A stretch of 64,000 bases of DNA, from the NCBI GenBank assembly GCA_012295275.1, contig CM022671.1:36402683-36466682 (forward strand). The letters are read 5' to 3'. The notes beneath the pieces are model-generated. The model had not been told where the DNA came from. It ran no database searches and was given only the letters and a program-made list of their open reading frames with translations. The DNA is from Chrysomallon squamiferum. Its lineage: Eukaryota > Mollusca > Gastropoda > Neomphalida > Peltospiridae. This document shows, in pieces, positions 11,294 through 23,641 of this stretch (within the stretch, counting starts at the first letter, position 1; each line of letters begins with the position of its first letter). A program made the position numbers and the translations under genes.

Positions 11294-12515
11294 TCAGATA
11301 ACGAATCTGTAGTCTGAAACTAAAATATTCAAAGAATATAGATTAATGAAAATAATGAATACTTTTTGATATATTAACAACAGTTTGATACATTTTGATA
11401 TATTAACAAATTTAACTCATTCAGATTTAAGATAACTCATTAGTTCACTCAGAAATAAGAAAATCGTAAGCGACTTTTTCGGACATGACGTAGTGACGTC
11501 ACTAACAAACCGAAGTGCTTCCTTTGAAACCAGTGATGTGTCTGATCATGTCTTTTCACTCGTAAATTTGACAACTGATTCATGCGATGTTGTTATTTAC
11601 TATTCCTTGTTGTTATTTAATCAAACAATAACACTTCACATCACTTTCACTCGTTGAATACATAAATATGTATCTAAATCTCTTTAACTTTATATTTCTG
11701 TTATTGTTTCAATAATAGTGTCAGTTTTCGTGTTTGTCTGAGTGACACAACGTTGTGTACTTACACCGCATCCAACATTTGCACAGTTTCGACTGCAGGT
11801 CGCAGAAGCCACTCACTGCATGATAATTTTTTCTGCATCCATCCAGACAGAAGTTGAGACGATCCTTTTCACTGCACTCAGGTCCATGCTTTACTTTCGT
11901 CTCGCCAACTGAAAGCAACAAACAGATTTCTACTGAATAGACTAAACGTTGTAGCGTCACATTAATTTAAAATATGAATTTACCGTCATCAAGAAGAAAT
12001 AAATGAAAATATCAAATAAAATACATTAGTATTTCCTTTTAATTTAATTATTTTTAAAAAAACACACACACTCTAAAATCCATACACGCATGCGCGATAC
12101 TTTTATGATAAACGGGCGCCTGCTCACAGGTACAGCGTATTAACACAACAAAGACAAAACATCAACGTGAAGAAAAAATAATAATAAAAAATACATATAA
12201 AAAAATAAATAAGATTACTTAATGAATACACTGAAATGGATCTTCATTTGACAGGCTTGTTTGTTTATTTAGCACGTGCTCTAACATTGCACGTGATTCT
12301 CGCCTCTTACCAGCTTTGCACGGGTCTGCATTCATGCAAATCGAACATGGAAGAAATCAACTAGGGACATCAACTTTTAATGTAATTTAGAATTTTAATA
12401 TTTAACACGGTAAATTTCGTTTCGAATATTTTACATTATATATTTTACAGCTACTGCGACACTTACACTGAACAAGGTAGAAAACCAGGAACATTAGGAG
12501 AAGTTTACCAGTCAT
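11294..12515 (-). CDS. CSαβ defensin-like secreted peptide 2 (three exons)
   Basis: Exons (minus strand): 12515-12467, 11908-11765, 11313-11294; phase 1 introns, 70 residues. The signal-peptide exon differs by two residues from gene 1. The mature exon has the same length (144 bases) and the same spacing C-x8-C-x3-C-x9-C-x6-C-x-C, but most residues between cysteines differ and the domain is more basic. It keeps the Gly-Phe-Cys before the final pair. The donor is GTAAGT at 11764-11759. Exon 3 adds six residues. The TATA box is at 12594-12601. Predicted secreted; antimicrobial function is inferred from the fold only. Confidence 0.8.
11494..11501. promoter_or_regulatory. CRE (TGACGTCA) in intron 2 of defensin-like gene 2
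   Basis: Same conserved block as at 8067-8074, retained despite the overall divergence of this older copy. Confidence 0.4.
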
Positions 12516-12593
12516 CTTGACGCAGTGAAACCAAAACGATGCGACTGGAGAATGTAGTAAGCAGAAGAGATAAAAACAGACAGAATAGACGAG

Positions 12594-12601
12594 TTTTTAT
12601 A
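12594..12601 (-). promoter_or_regulatory. TATA box of defensin-like gene 2
   Basis: TATAAAAA in the same conserved promoter block, about 80 bases before the start codon. Confidence 0.75.
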
Positions 12602-12740
12602 CTTTTAGATCTTCAACCAGCTGTTACTTGTGTAATCAGTAAATCTACAGTTTGTTTTAAAACTGTCATTGTGTTTAGGAAACTGCTGAGAGAAATAGTA
12701 AAACAAAATTTATAGACATAGTTTTACCTCTTTATTAGAA

Positions 12741-13710
12741 GAAAAAAAAATGGAAACTTTATTTTATGGTTTTGATCGATACTCTGCTTTAGCCGCATGA
12801 TTATCTAGTTGTCTAGTAGAACTTAAAATATTTTGTCTTTGTTATTTGTTTCTTAATTTGACTTGTTACTGAATGAATGTTAATTACTTTAGAAAGTTCA
12901 GAGGAAGGACAGCGAATGAAATAAATTATTACGCAATTTTGAGTAACGGTTTTTAAAAATATGTTTCATGTAAAATCAACAGAATCATACGAACGTTGTT
13001 ATAATTATTTTACCTAATTCGTAGATTTTGTGTGACAAAAAAAAAAACAACAAGAAAAAACCAACATTACAAAAAAACAACAACAAAAAAACAACACAAT
13101 AATAATAATAAAAAATAAAAACAAACGAACAAAAAAAAAAAAAAAAAAAAAACCCAGACAACAACAACAACAACATAAGAAAAAGGGGAAAAAAAGATTC
13201 ATAACCGTATAACTATAATTATGAATGTTGTTTGTAGATGTTGTGCTCATGTCCTCTTCTGTGACTAAAAAACAAATATGGATTTGTGAAAAACATTTAT
13301 CTTACGAGAAACAGCAAATAAATAAATAAATAAGAAAAAAAGGTTTTGTCTGATTAATAATTTGAATACCAAATTTCTACTGAAAACATTTAACTGTTTT
13401 TCACTAGATATAAAGAAACATTAAATACAATATACAGTACACATCACCCTGCCTAGAATTATTAAAATATGTAATACACAGAATGTAATGCAGTAGATTA
13501 TCATAAACTTAACAATAAAAAATATTGGTGTATTTTACATATTTATCTATTTTACCTAGTTTACATACTGAAACATGATAGATGTTACCAGTACTCGGAC
13601 CGTGCAGGATTTTAATACACTGAAGTAAATGAAACAGTTTATATACAACATTACGTCAGGTTAAGAAAATGTTTGTCATATACATAACATGGATGCAGTT
13701 TATATATTGA
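12741..13710. other. Non-coding spacer, A-rich, with partial internal copies
   Basis: No gene seen. 12880-13060 resembles the inverted-repeat arms at 13850-14130 and 17130-17420. 13370-13680 resembles 18700-18960 and 29640-29890 in direct orientation. A long A-rich run lies near 13040-13190. Confidence 0.55.
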
Positions 13711-13831
<121 letters not shown>

Positions 13832-13849
13832 AGTTATTTTATAGCTAGG

Positions 13850-14140
13850 ACATCCAGCGAAATATAATTTGCATGAAATGAAATAAATTATTACGCACTT
13901 TTCTCTAATGGTTTTTAAAAATATGTTTCATGTAAAATCAATAGAACCAGATGGACGCTACTAGAATTATTTTAATTAATTCATGGGTTGTGCTTGATAA
14001 AGAAAAAAATTCATAAACGTACAACTAGAATGATAACGATTACGTTTTATGTGTTGTTCTCACGTCTGCCGAGTCTTTCAGGAAACACGACTTGCCGGCC
14101 TCCAACTCACATTTATATATCTTACACAGTACCACAGTTT
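13850..14140. repeat. Inverted repeat, left arm around defensin-like gene 3
   Basis: Roughly 290 bases that are the reverse complement of 17130-17420, with scattered differences. Anchors are the TTTATGTGTTGTTCTCACG stretch near 14046 and CACGACTTGCCGG near 14087. The two arms enclose about 3 kb holding the only plus-strand member of the family. Confidence 0.75.
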
Positions 14141-14894
14141 TTGTTGTACTTCTTTTAATATACTACATTTTTTGATATACTTCTATTAATATACCATGTT
14201 TTTTTATATGCTACAGTCTTTGATATACTTCTTTTAATATACCACGGTATTTGATATACTTCTTTCAACATACCACAATCTTTGATATACTTTTTATAAT
14301 GTACCACAGTCTTTGATATACCTCATTTAGTGACCACAGTCTTTGGTGTACTTCTTTTAATGTATTTCTTTCAGTCTACCTGAGGTCAATTTTTAAATAT
14401 ATATACATAAATTTTATCGTCAGGAAATTCGAAACATTATTTATTTAAAAGGGAGGTTTATTTAGTAAATAATTAATATTCCATCTACAACATTTTTTTA
14501 TTTCTTTGGATTTCACATAAAGAATTAACGCTCACAAAGAGAGCATATTTCTTGATTTACCTTTTAAAATTTATGGGTTTTTTGTTTGTTTGTTTTCAAT
14601 TTAAATAACAGGTTTATTTAGTAAATAATTACTATTCCATCTATAACATTTTTTTTTGGGGGGGATTTCACATAAACAAATTAACACTCACAAAAAAACA
14701 TATTTCTTTCTGTACATTTTTAAATTTATTTATTATTTTCATTAAAATTTGAATAGGAAGTTTGTTTAATAAATAAGCAATAGTCTATCTATAAAATCTT
14801 TTTCATTTATCTCTCAGCAGTTTCCAATGACAGTTTTAAAACAAACTGTAGTTTTACTGATTACACAAGTAACAGCTGGTAGAAGATCTAAAAG

Positions 14895-14902
14895 TATAAA
14901 AA
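14895..14902 (+). promoter_or_regulatory. TATA box of defensin-like gene 3
   Basis: TATAAAAA in the shared promoter block, 87 bases before the start codon. Confidence 0.75.
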
Positions 14903-14981
14903 CTCGTCAGCTCTGTCTGTTTTTATCTCTTCTGCTTACTACATTCTCCAGTCGCACAACTTTTGGTTTCACTGCGTCAAG

Positions 14982-15450
14982 ATGACTGGTAAACTTCTCC
15001 TAATGTTCCTGGTTTTCTACTTTGTTCAATGTAAGTATCGCAGTAGTTGTAAAATGTGAACGTACAAATAATTCGAAACGAAATTTATCAAGCTTAATAT
15101 TAAAAGTTTAAATTACATTAAGATTTTAATATCTCGAATTGATTTCTTGAGCATGTTCCAAGTTTGATTTGCATGTATACAGACTCGCGCTAAGCTGGTA
15201 AGAGGCCGAGGATCACGTGAAATGTAGACTCATTTCAGTCTGCTCATAAAGTATTTTTATAGTCGTAATGTACCAAGTACACAGACAAGCCTTTCAAATA
15301 AAGACAACGGCCGACAGTCTTCGTCAACTGACCGTCCTACTCTGAGAGAATCATTATAATTATTATTATTACTAATGGTGGGTTTGAGTTTGAGCGTTTT
15401 CTGTGCTGATAGAAGAAATATTTATTATTATTTATTTATTTATTTATTTA

Positions 15451-15502
<52 letters not shown>

Positions 15503-16395
15503 TTATTTATTTATTTATTTTTTTTTTTTTTTTTTCTCGACGTAGAAGTTTTGTCTTTGTTGTGTTAATACGCTGTACGTGTGAGCAGGCGCCCGTTTAT
15601 TAAACAAGTATCGCGCATGCGTGTATGGATTGTATGCACGTTTCTGTGTGTTCTTAGCAAAGAAAGAAATTAAAATTAGAATACTAATGTTGTATTTTAT
15701 TTGATATTTTCATTTATTTCTACTTGATGACGGTAAATACATATTTCACTTTTAAATTAATGTGACGCTACAAACGTTTAGTCTATTCAGTGGAAATCTG
15801 TTTGTTTCTTTCAGTTGGCGAGATGCGGTCAGTCTATGGTTCTCCCTGCTATCCTGGCGAGAGTTACGCGTACTGTGTTCATAAATGTCGGGAGAGTGGC
15901 TTGGGAATGTGGGCCTATTGCGACCGGACGGCAAATATGTGCGTGTGCGTGAAGGCGCGTAAGTACATTTATGTTTTATATTCGTCCTTAAAAAGCGTTG
16001 AAACATGACAGACACTCGTATTCAAACAATGAAAGAAAGAATAAGATGTAGATATCTAATTTATCATAAAGCTCTCAACAGAAAATTTGGGTACATATTT
16101 ACGTATTCAACGAATTAAAGTGATATGAAGTGTATTATTGTTTGATTAGATAACAACAAGGAATAATAAATATCAACATCACATGAATCAGTTGTCAAAT
16201 TTACGAGTGAAAAGACAGTATCATGTGAGCTAATCAGTTATCTTGAATATGAATGAGCTAAATTTATTAATATATCAAAATGTATCCATTATTTAAAATA
16301 CATTCATCTTTTATTATATCAAAATATCTTCATTATTTTCGTTCATTCTATTAACATTCACTATTTTAATTTCAGACTCCTATATTAATCGATAA
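14982..16395 (+). CDS. CSαβ defensin-like secreted peptide 3 (three exons, diverged)
   Basis: Exons: 14982-15030, 15815-15958, 16376-16395; phase 1 introns, 70 residues. The exon sizes (49, 144, 20) are identical to genes 1 and 2. The signal-peptide exon is almost unchanged, but the mature domain is the most diverged: C-x8-C-x3-C-x10-C-x6-C-x-C, aromatic-rich, and with Ala-Tyr-Cys instead of Gly-x-Cys at the γ-core. The donor GTAAGT is at 15959-15964, and exon 3 follows a good TTTAATTTCAG acceptor. The intron 2 CRE block of the other copies is missing here. AATAAA lies near 16443. Confidence 0.75.
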
Positions 16396-17129
16396 GCATT
16401 TAGCAAAATACTAACTACTGTAGTTCGAACAATATTTTACAAAATAAACTGACACGATGTAACTTCTGTATTCTCCTTTTTTGTTAATGTAAATAAGTTA
16501 AGAACTTTCATTTTATATTTGGGAATATAAAAACTGAGGAAGAACAGTATAAGACGAAACACGTTAACTATTTTAGACGTTGACTAGATCAGACAAAGAC
16601 TGACCAAAACTGAAACAATCGATTTTAATGAATTTCTTAGTGGCACTGACAGAGCTTGTCCACACAAGTAGATCACAGATTCTCACACAGACATCACAAG
16701 GTAGGAATTTCAAAACAAAAGGGCAGGAATTTCAGCTGGGGTGGGGGACTGGGGAGGAATTTCAAAGAGAGAAACAATGATTCTCGTGCTACATAACAAA
16801 TGAATATACACAGCTGTAAGGGCCATCACGAATTAACAGTTCACACAAAATGTTGCATCAGACTCAATCCTGTTCTTTATTCAGATTCTGAAAAGCAGTT
16901 TAACAGTTTGTTCCATCTGAAATAATTAAATATTAATATATACTATTACTTAAAATAAAAAATGTTGGTATGTCCTATGTTATCTAAAATAATTAAATAC
17001 TAACATGTACAAGTTCTGCTGATCGTATTACTTTAAATAATTAAACATTAATATACATTAGTTCTACAGTTTGTATTACCTAAAACAATTAAAGTTATTT
17101 ATTTATTTATTTATATATTTATTTATTTT

Positions 17130-17420
17130 CAACTACTGTGTAAGATATATAAATGTGAGTGGGAGACCGGCAAGTCGTGTTTCCTCAAAGACTCGGCAGA
17201 CGTGAGAACAACACATAAAACGTAATCGTTATCATTCTAGTTGTACGTTTATGACATTTTTCTTTATCGAGCATAACCCACGAACTAATTAAAATAGTTC
17301 TAGTAGCGTCCATCTGTTTCTATTCATTTTACATAAAACATATTTTTGAAAACAATTACCGAAAATTATGTAATAATTTATTTCATTTCTTGCATATTGT
17401 CTTTCGTTCGATGTCCTGCC
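17130..17420. repeat. Inverted repeat, right arm around defensin-like gene 3
   Basis: Reverse complement of about 13850-14140; also present once in duplication copy B at about 28095-28385, where no inverted partner exists. Confidence 0.75.
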
Positions 17421-17640
17421 TATAATGTAATTAACATTCATTCAGTAATAATTCAAATTAATAAGCAAATAAAAAGAACAACTATATTACGTTTTCGGGA
17501 TTTTGTTTTTCTCATAAGTAAATAATATTCTGTCCGTAAAATGTCTGGGGTTTTTTCTCAAAAAAGATTCCTAAACACACTGACAGTTTTACAGCAAACT
17601 ATAATTTTACAAAAGTAACCGCTGCTAGAATATATAAAAG

Positions 17641-17720
17641 TATAAAAACTCGTCAGCTCTGTCTGTTTTTATCTCTTCTGCTTACTACATTCTCCGCTGT
17701 TACTTTTTGGGTGTTTGTAG
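17641..17720 (+). pseudogene. Orphan defensin-like promoter, copy A
   Basis: TATAAAAA at 17641-17648, then the same roughly 55 bases that form the family 5' UTR (ACTCGTCAGCTCTGTCTG through CATTCTCC). The similarity stops where the start codon and signal-peptide exon should be. No mature exon follows. It is best read as a truncated family member whose promoter survived. Confidence 0.65.
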
Positions 17721-17914
17721 CGGATAGTGGGTGTGACAAAACTTGCTCAGTAGATGGAAATCACGACAGGTTTTTTTTTAGTTTGAAAGCACTGTGTAAA
17801 ACAGGGTGTGTGTGTGTTTTAAAATAATTGTACATGCGTCCATGTGGGTTTGAAAGTGTGTGAAAGAAACAAGTTAAAAGTGAATATTAATGTTGTATTT
17901 TCCTTGACATGCAG

Positions 17915-18185
17915 TGATCAGTTTCACTGTCGGAGTTGGATTTAATGCGCTTGCCGCCCATAGGCTAAAGAAATTTTACCTCCCCCTCGTCAACACTCCT
18001 CACCCTTCCCACTTAGTTTATATAACATGAATGGTTATAACTTATGATCTAGTTGAAAGCAAAAACATGGTTTTACATTTACATAATGATTTATTTATAA
18101 ATCAAATGTGGAATTACGAATTTACGCAAAAACTGCCGCCCTAGGCTCTAGCCTAGAAAGCCTGTCTGGGAAAACCGGCCCTGAT
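17915..18185. mobile_element. Possible hAT-like remnant, copy A
   Basis: The right end, read on the minus strand, starts CAGGGCCGG and continues with TCTAGGCTAGAGCCTAGGGC. That is a common hAT-superfamily terminus. The left end near 17930 resembles it only loosely (GCGCTTGCCGCCC). No transposase and no clean 8-base target duplication are seen. Confidence 0.4.
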
Positions 18186-19019
18186 CACTGTAATTACGAT
18201 GGTAAATTAATATTTAGTTTTTCAACTAATATGTGTCGTAGAACGATTAGTTCGTACAAATTACCTTTCTCGTAATATACTCTTGGCGAGACGATAATCT
18301 TCGATGGCCCTGCGTGCCAAGGGAATTCACATTCTCTAGGGCTCAGGGCTTTTTTATGGAGAGGTGCTAAGGACTCTTATATCGCTTTTGTAACTGTTTA
18401 GTTAAAATGAAAAGTCTTTGAAAAAGTTACTGAGAATGTAATATATTCACGTTTCTTTGGTTCCTGAGGGGGGAGGGAGGGAGGGAGTGAGTGAGGGATG
18501 GGGGGGGCGATGCAACAATTTACTTTTATAATTTGTACCATTTATTACTTGTATAATTAGTAAAACTACAGTTTGTTATAAAACTGTCATTGTGTTTAGG
18601 AAACTGCTGAGAGATAAATGAAAAAACATTTTACACTCAGTGTTACCTATTTAGAAGAAAAAAAAACCCAGTGGAAATATTATATATATATTTAAATGTA
18701 TTTTAAAATATGTAGTACGCGGAATGTAATGCAGTAGATTATCATAAACTTAACAATAAAAAAATATTGGTGTGTTTTACACATATTTATCTATTTTAGC
18801 TAGTTTACATACTGGAAACATGATAGATGTTATCAATACTAGGACTGTGCAGGATTTTAATGAAGTAAACGAAACAGTTTATATACAACATTAAAAGTGA
18901 CTAACTGAGAAATGAAAAACAAATAATGGAACTAACTAATGCATACGTCAGGTTAAGAAATGAGTAAAGTGACTAATAGTTGTGTAGCTGAGGGTAAGAA
19001 AAAGTGACCAACATACGAC

Positions 19020-20245
19020 ATGTTAATGTCACAGAAATAACATCGATACAGTTTATATGTCGTTAGTTAAGATATTTAATGTAGTGGAAACATGGATTCA
19101 GTGGATATTGGTTAAATGATATTTATTCACTTTCTGATATTTAATAATAGGGACATAATTTGCCTCATGGGTATATTATATGTTAATGAAATACCACGGA
19201 TACAATTTGTGTTAAATGACATGGATACATTTTATGCTAATTAAATAACCGCGATACAGTTTGTTAGATCAGTGATATAAATGCAGTTTATGTCAGTTAA
19301 ATAACATAGAGCTGTTTACGTTTGTTAAATAACATGGATAGAGTTTATGTCAGTTATTCAGCAAAATTATCTGGTGCCGGCGATGTGTTTGTGACTGGCA
19401 TGTTCTACATGGAAGAGAGTGGCAAGTCAGTGTCTGTTCTTATTTTGACAGTGTATAATGTATAACTAACCTGTGTCAGTGACAATTCTTATAGATACAT
19501 TTTAAATTGTTTAATCTGGCTTTCATCTGGATTCTTATATTTATTTATTTATTTATTTATTTATTTATTATTTTATTTTTTGGGGGTGGAATTCCCTGTG
19601 ATATTAACTCACACTGCAGCACTGAAATTGTAAATAAAACTATTCAAATATTTGTATTATAAATTGTTGTATCGCTTATGATTATCTGGCTCGTAATTAA
19701 ATAGTAGATATACCGTAACTCGTGCTTATTCCTCATGTGGGGAGATAGAACTGTTCCTTTATACACACTGGTGTCAAATTAGTTTTCAAATTCCTTGTCA
19801 GGTGGGTACAAAACGTGATTAACTGTCAAACTGAATCCTGGTAAAACACTCCACACGACACAGTTAATAACAGGGATGCGATTTATGTTAGTTAAACGGC
19901 ATGTATACAGTTTATGTTAGTTATATAATATGTATACAGTTTATGCTCATTAAATAGCAAGGATACATTCAATGCTGGTTAAGTAACATCGATATAATTT
20001 ATGTTAGTAATTAACGTGAATACAGTTTAGTCATATAATGTGTATACAGTTTATATTAGTTATATAATTTGTTAGTAAATAAGTGGATAGTTAAATAATG
20101 TGTATAGTTTGTTAGTTAAATAACATGGATACAGTATACGTATGTTAAATAAAAAGGAGACAGTTTATGTTAGTAAATACCGTGGATACAGTTTGTTAAA
20201 TAATATCAGTACAGTATATGTTAGTTATATAACAAGCTAACAGTT
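19020..20245. repeat. Degenerate tandem repeat (copy A)
   Basis: Many imperfect copies of a unit of about 25-30 bases with the core GGATACAGTTTATGTTAGTTAAATAAC, broken by a non-repeat stretch at about 19380-19860. Duplicated at about 29945-31140. Confidence 0.8.
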
Positions 20246-20705
20246 GATGGTAGGTTAAACCCTTTGGACGATAGTTGGAAAAGTTTAATTTTTGAGAAGA
20301 TTATAAACATTCTTACCTCATACCATACCTTTTTAATTTTTTTTTTTCAATTCAAGGTAATTTGTTTTGACTATTATTATTTGTTTTAATACATAGTATA
20401 TTTATACATAGTATACTGTAGTTGTATACACAATCGTACGTAAATACATACAAACGAACTTACTCAAGTACACACATATATATTGGTTTAACGGACATTA
20501 ATTTTTGTTTCTATATGATGTTAATCAAATGGAAACTTCGATACAACATTTGTCTGCACGTATGCTCTCTCTCACGTACAAATAAAATTGTAATTGTCAT
20601 TATATATTATTCTTAATGCTTTTGCTGTCACTCAGGAAACAAACTGCGCATGTCCATCATTGTCTACCACTAAGTCAAATTTAGATTTCTGAAAAACGTT
20701 TATCT

Positions 20706-20752
<47 letters not shown>

Positions 20753-21372
20753 TAATAAATAAATAAATAAATAAATAAAGCTATTTTGTTGGTTACAAAT
20801 TTGATCGATAGGAACCAAATATTCACTAATTTTCTACCAAATATATTTGACTGCTTTTCAAGAGATATTAAAAAAGAAGAAAAAGAAAAGAAACATAAAA
20901 TACAATAAAGACTACACAACACAGTATAAAATATATTTGTATGTGATATATATGTATATGTATATATATACACAATAAAATGTGTAACACACAGAATATA
21001 ATGATAACACACAGAATATAATGATCACAAACTTAACAATGAATAAGGTTAGTGTATTTTACATAGTTCTCTGTTTTACATATTTTTCATACAGGCAACA
21101 CAACAGCTGTTTTCCAGTGTTTGGACTATACCACAATTTAATAAACTTAATAAATAACATAATTTTTAAAACTGTGTTACAAGGAATAATACTGAAATAA
21201 GAAATAAGTAAAATAACTAACATACGTATAGCACAGGGTAAAAAATAAGTAAAGTGACTAACATATGGATAGCTGAGGATAAAAATACACTGAATAAAAA
21301 CGAGTATTCGCACCAAGCTAGAGTTATCTGCCTTTCTACATTATGAAACAAAGTCACGCACTAAGCACTCGT

Positions 21373-21561
21373 TTAACTAAGAAAATAGTTCTTCATGGCA
21401 GAGTGGGGCACATTTAACCGACGACTTTTACCAATAAATCTACACAGACTGCACTTCCTGTCTTTGCAGTATTGTTTCCACATGTACACATTTCTCCCTG
21501 CCAGAAATCTCCCAAGTTGTCTTTGCTTCACAACAGGAACAAATATGCGGATAAAACACAC
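21373..21561 (-). other. Unrecognised short open frame, copy A
   Basis: An Arg/Lys- and Cys-containing stretch (CKDRKCSLCRFIGKSRR) in an otherwise stop-rich region. A GGTAAAAG donor-like site follows the IG residues. It does not fit the CSαβ spacing and I recognise no family. The copy at 32329-32517 is nearly identical, as expected from the recent duplication, so conservation is no evidence of function. Confidence 0.2.
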
Positions 21562-22274
21562 TATTCACAGAAATGCTACTAGAATTGATTTACATCCTTT
21601 AAGATTAATAAAATAAATACTGTGGAATGAAAATACTTCCGGGGAATGGTAATATTCCTACAGCAAAACGAAACACAGAAAGTGGATTTTATCCAGTGAG
21701 AAGTTGAGAGTAAACTGTGAACACATTAATTGAATAACATGATTATTCAAATACATCTTACAATATTCAACAGTTGACCTATATCACTTTTTACACTTCA
21801 TTAATTTCTCACACAGACAAACAAATCACAACTTAGTTTACAAGTAAAACCTTAAAAAGGTCTCTCTTCAAATACAACTTCACAATGTTTTCACTTTACA
21901 AAAATAAAAAATATAATAAAAAAATTTATAATAATAAAAAAAAATATGTATAATATAAAATAAAATAAAATAAAATATTTTTTAAATAAATAAAAATTAC
22001 AATTTTCTCCCTTCACTAATGAAACTTTACAATAATCTGACTTTGAACAGGAAAGTTTACCAAATGCATATTAGTTTCCTCTAACCAAATATTATAAACA
22101 CTGCAGTTTGTTCACACTTAAATACTGACTACATGTTAAACAGAGAGCAAAATAAGACAATTTTAAATTCAAAATAAAAACACTGTGAATATATTTAAAT
22201 TAATCTTTTGTTTTGGTTTCGTTCTGTTGCAGATTGTAATCACTAGATTACTTATCTTGAACATATGTATGTTG

Positions 22275-22315
<41 letters not shown>

Positions 22316-22885
22316 CATGATAATCATGATGATGATGACAATGACAATACGAATAATGAAAACAAAGTTAGAAATATTTCTTAGAAATATATTTCTGAAA
22401 ATAGGAGTAAACTATACAACGAATGCACAGAATGTTTAACATCAAAACAAAATGTGTATGCACTCATTCAGAAAAGAAAGAAAGACGATACCATTGCACT
22501 TGATAAATGTAACTGCATGTTTTACATGTAAACAGAGGCTCTAGGTTTGGAATGAAATAAAACATTTTTCACTTGCTACTCATGTATTAATGGTTCTATT
22601 AAATGTGTTTGTTTTCTGAAAGAGGCTATCTGTTGCATCAAAGATTTGATTAAACCAGGCAGTAAGCAGGATTAACTGAGAGGTGTTCTTTCTTAACTGT
22701 GTCTTGCAGCAACAGCAAATTACAAATCTTATAATAACATTTATATAACATTTATATATTTACTTTTACAGATGTTACAGTTGTTAGTAAAATTAATGGT
22801 AGCAGATAATAAAATAACAGTCTGGATACACAAACACAAAGTGAATAATGAGCTGTATTAGCTGAAATAATAAAACTTGTTTTAT

Positions 22886-23095
22886 TTATATTTTCGGAGC
22901 ACTTTTGTCCACAGTGGTTGTCTTTTTCAGTGTTTGTTTGCTGAAACTTGAAATTGATCCAAGCAAAGCTCCTCGACTCTCCACTCCTACTGGAGGGCTG
23001 GTTGCATTAGGAGGGGGTGGAGGAGGCGGTACACATCCAAGCGGAGGGGGTGGAGGAGGCGGTACACATCCAGACGGAGGGGGTGGTGCTGGAAC
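22886..23095 (-). pseudogene. PXK: Broken duplicate of PXK last exon (poly-Pro + WH2)
   Basis: Encodes the PXK C-terminus: a proline run, then the WH2 core RGALLGSISSF, then the stop at 22886-22888. The frame is intact and the proline tract is longer than in the functional exon (one extra proline block). The duplication junction removed the splice acceptor, and sequence of PQBP1 exon 6 abuts it, so it cannot be spliced to upstream PXK exons in the usual way. The functional exon is 33864-34042. Confidence 0.85.
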
Positions 23096-23119
23096 TCAGA
23101 CATTCTCAGACATTCCTCG
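23093..23119 (+). pseudogene. PQBP1: PQBP1 exon 6 fragment at the duplication junction
   Basis: The last bases of PQBP1 exon 6, with a working GT donor at 23120, are fused head-on to the PXK exon. A 10-base tract (TCAGACATTC) is repeated in tandem at the joint, and ACT is shared by both parents. No acceptor is present upstream. Confidence 0.8.
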
Positions 23120-23641
23120 GTAAAGTTAATTTTTAATTTTAAATATACAGTGAAACCTTCCTAAAATCAAAACCAGACACAGTATTTTAATTTTTGTTTT
23201 TTTATTATTTACAATTTATTAGAATAACATAATAATAATACAAATAATTGTATACAAACTTAAACTTCCCTCCTCCAGCCCCCCAAAATGAAAGAAAATA
23301 GAAAAATATTAATACCTAATGTTAAAAAAAAAAACTACATTACATTCTGCAATATCAACTAACAACTGAATTAGAACATTTTAATTTTTAAATATTTTAG
23401 TTAAATCAAACTGTAGACCATGTTAATATTTAATTATTTTAGCTAGTAGTACATATTATTATTTAATTATTTTAAATTGTAGAACCAGCACATATTAATA
23501 TTTAAGTATTTTAGATAATACAAACTGTAGACTTAGTGCTATTGATATTTAAGTATTTTAGATAATACAAACTGTAAAACTCGTACATATAACAATTTAA
23601 TAATGTGAACTGTAGGACTGATACATATTTAATTATTTCAG

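Larger units (their letters stand above)
10236..12740. repeat. Older diverged duplicate of the PQBP1-tail / defensin segment
   Basis: Follows the order of about 5000-9420 (PQBP1 exon 6 piece, intron 6, 3' flank piece, defensin-like gene, promoter) but is clearly more diverged and shortened. It lacks PQBP1 exon 7 and the pogo-like element. So the cluster grew by at least two rounds of duplication. Confidence 0.65.
14140..17100. repeat. Inverted copy of the defensin segment
   Basis: Reverse complement of the type of segment at about 10500-12740 and 9000-9900: upstream minisatellite, promoter block, three exons, then the flank (compare 16620-16860 with the reverse complement of 10690-10945). 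Orientation is opposite to the other three copies. Confidence 0.7.
18190..22885. other. AT-rich spacer with minisatellite-like DNA, no gene recognised
   Basis: Holds a fragment of the defensin upstream region (about 18535-18625), ATTT and TAA microsatellites (about 19530-19575, 20707-20778, 22278-22340) and a degenerate tandem repeat. A short conserved open frame at 21373-21561 (minus) is listed separately. No convincing exon otherwise. Confidence 0.55.
17040..23095. repeat. Segmental duplication, copy A, right part
   Basis: Near-identical to about 28030-34042: orphan promoter, hAT-like remnant, degenerate minisatellites, AT-rich DNA, PXK last-exon copy. It ends abruptly inside the PXK exon at the 23093-23097 junction. 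Confidence 0.85.

Noticed and set aside
20632-21012. 126-residue Tyr/Ile-rich minus-strand frame
   Set aside because: Runs through TAA/TAAA microsatellites and AT-rich DNA; no family resemblance, and equivalent frames arise at every similar microsatellite in the window.
22905-23123. Plus-strand glycine-rich open frame
   Set aside because: It is the antisense of the PXK poly-proline/WH2 exon copy and crosses the duplication junction; the same applies to 33883-34068.
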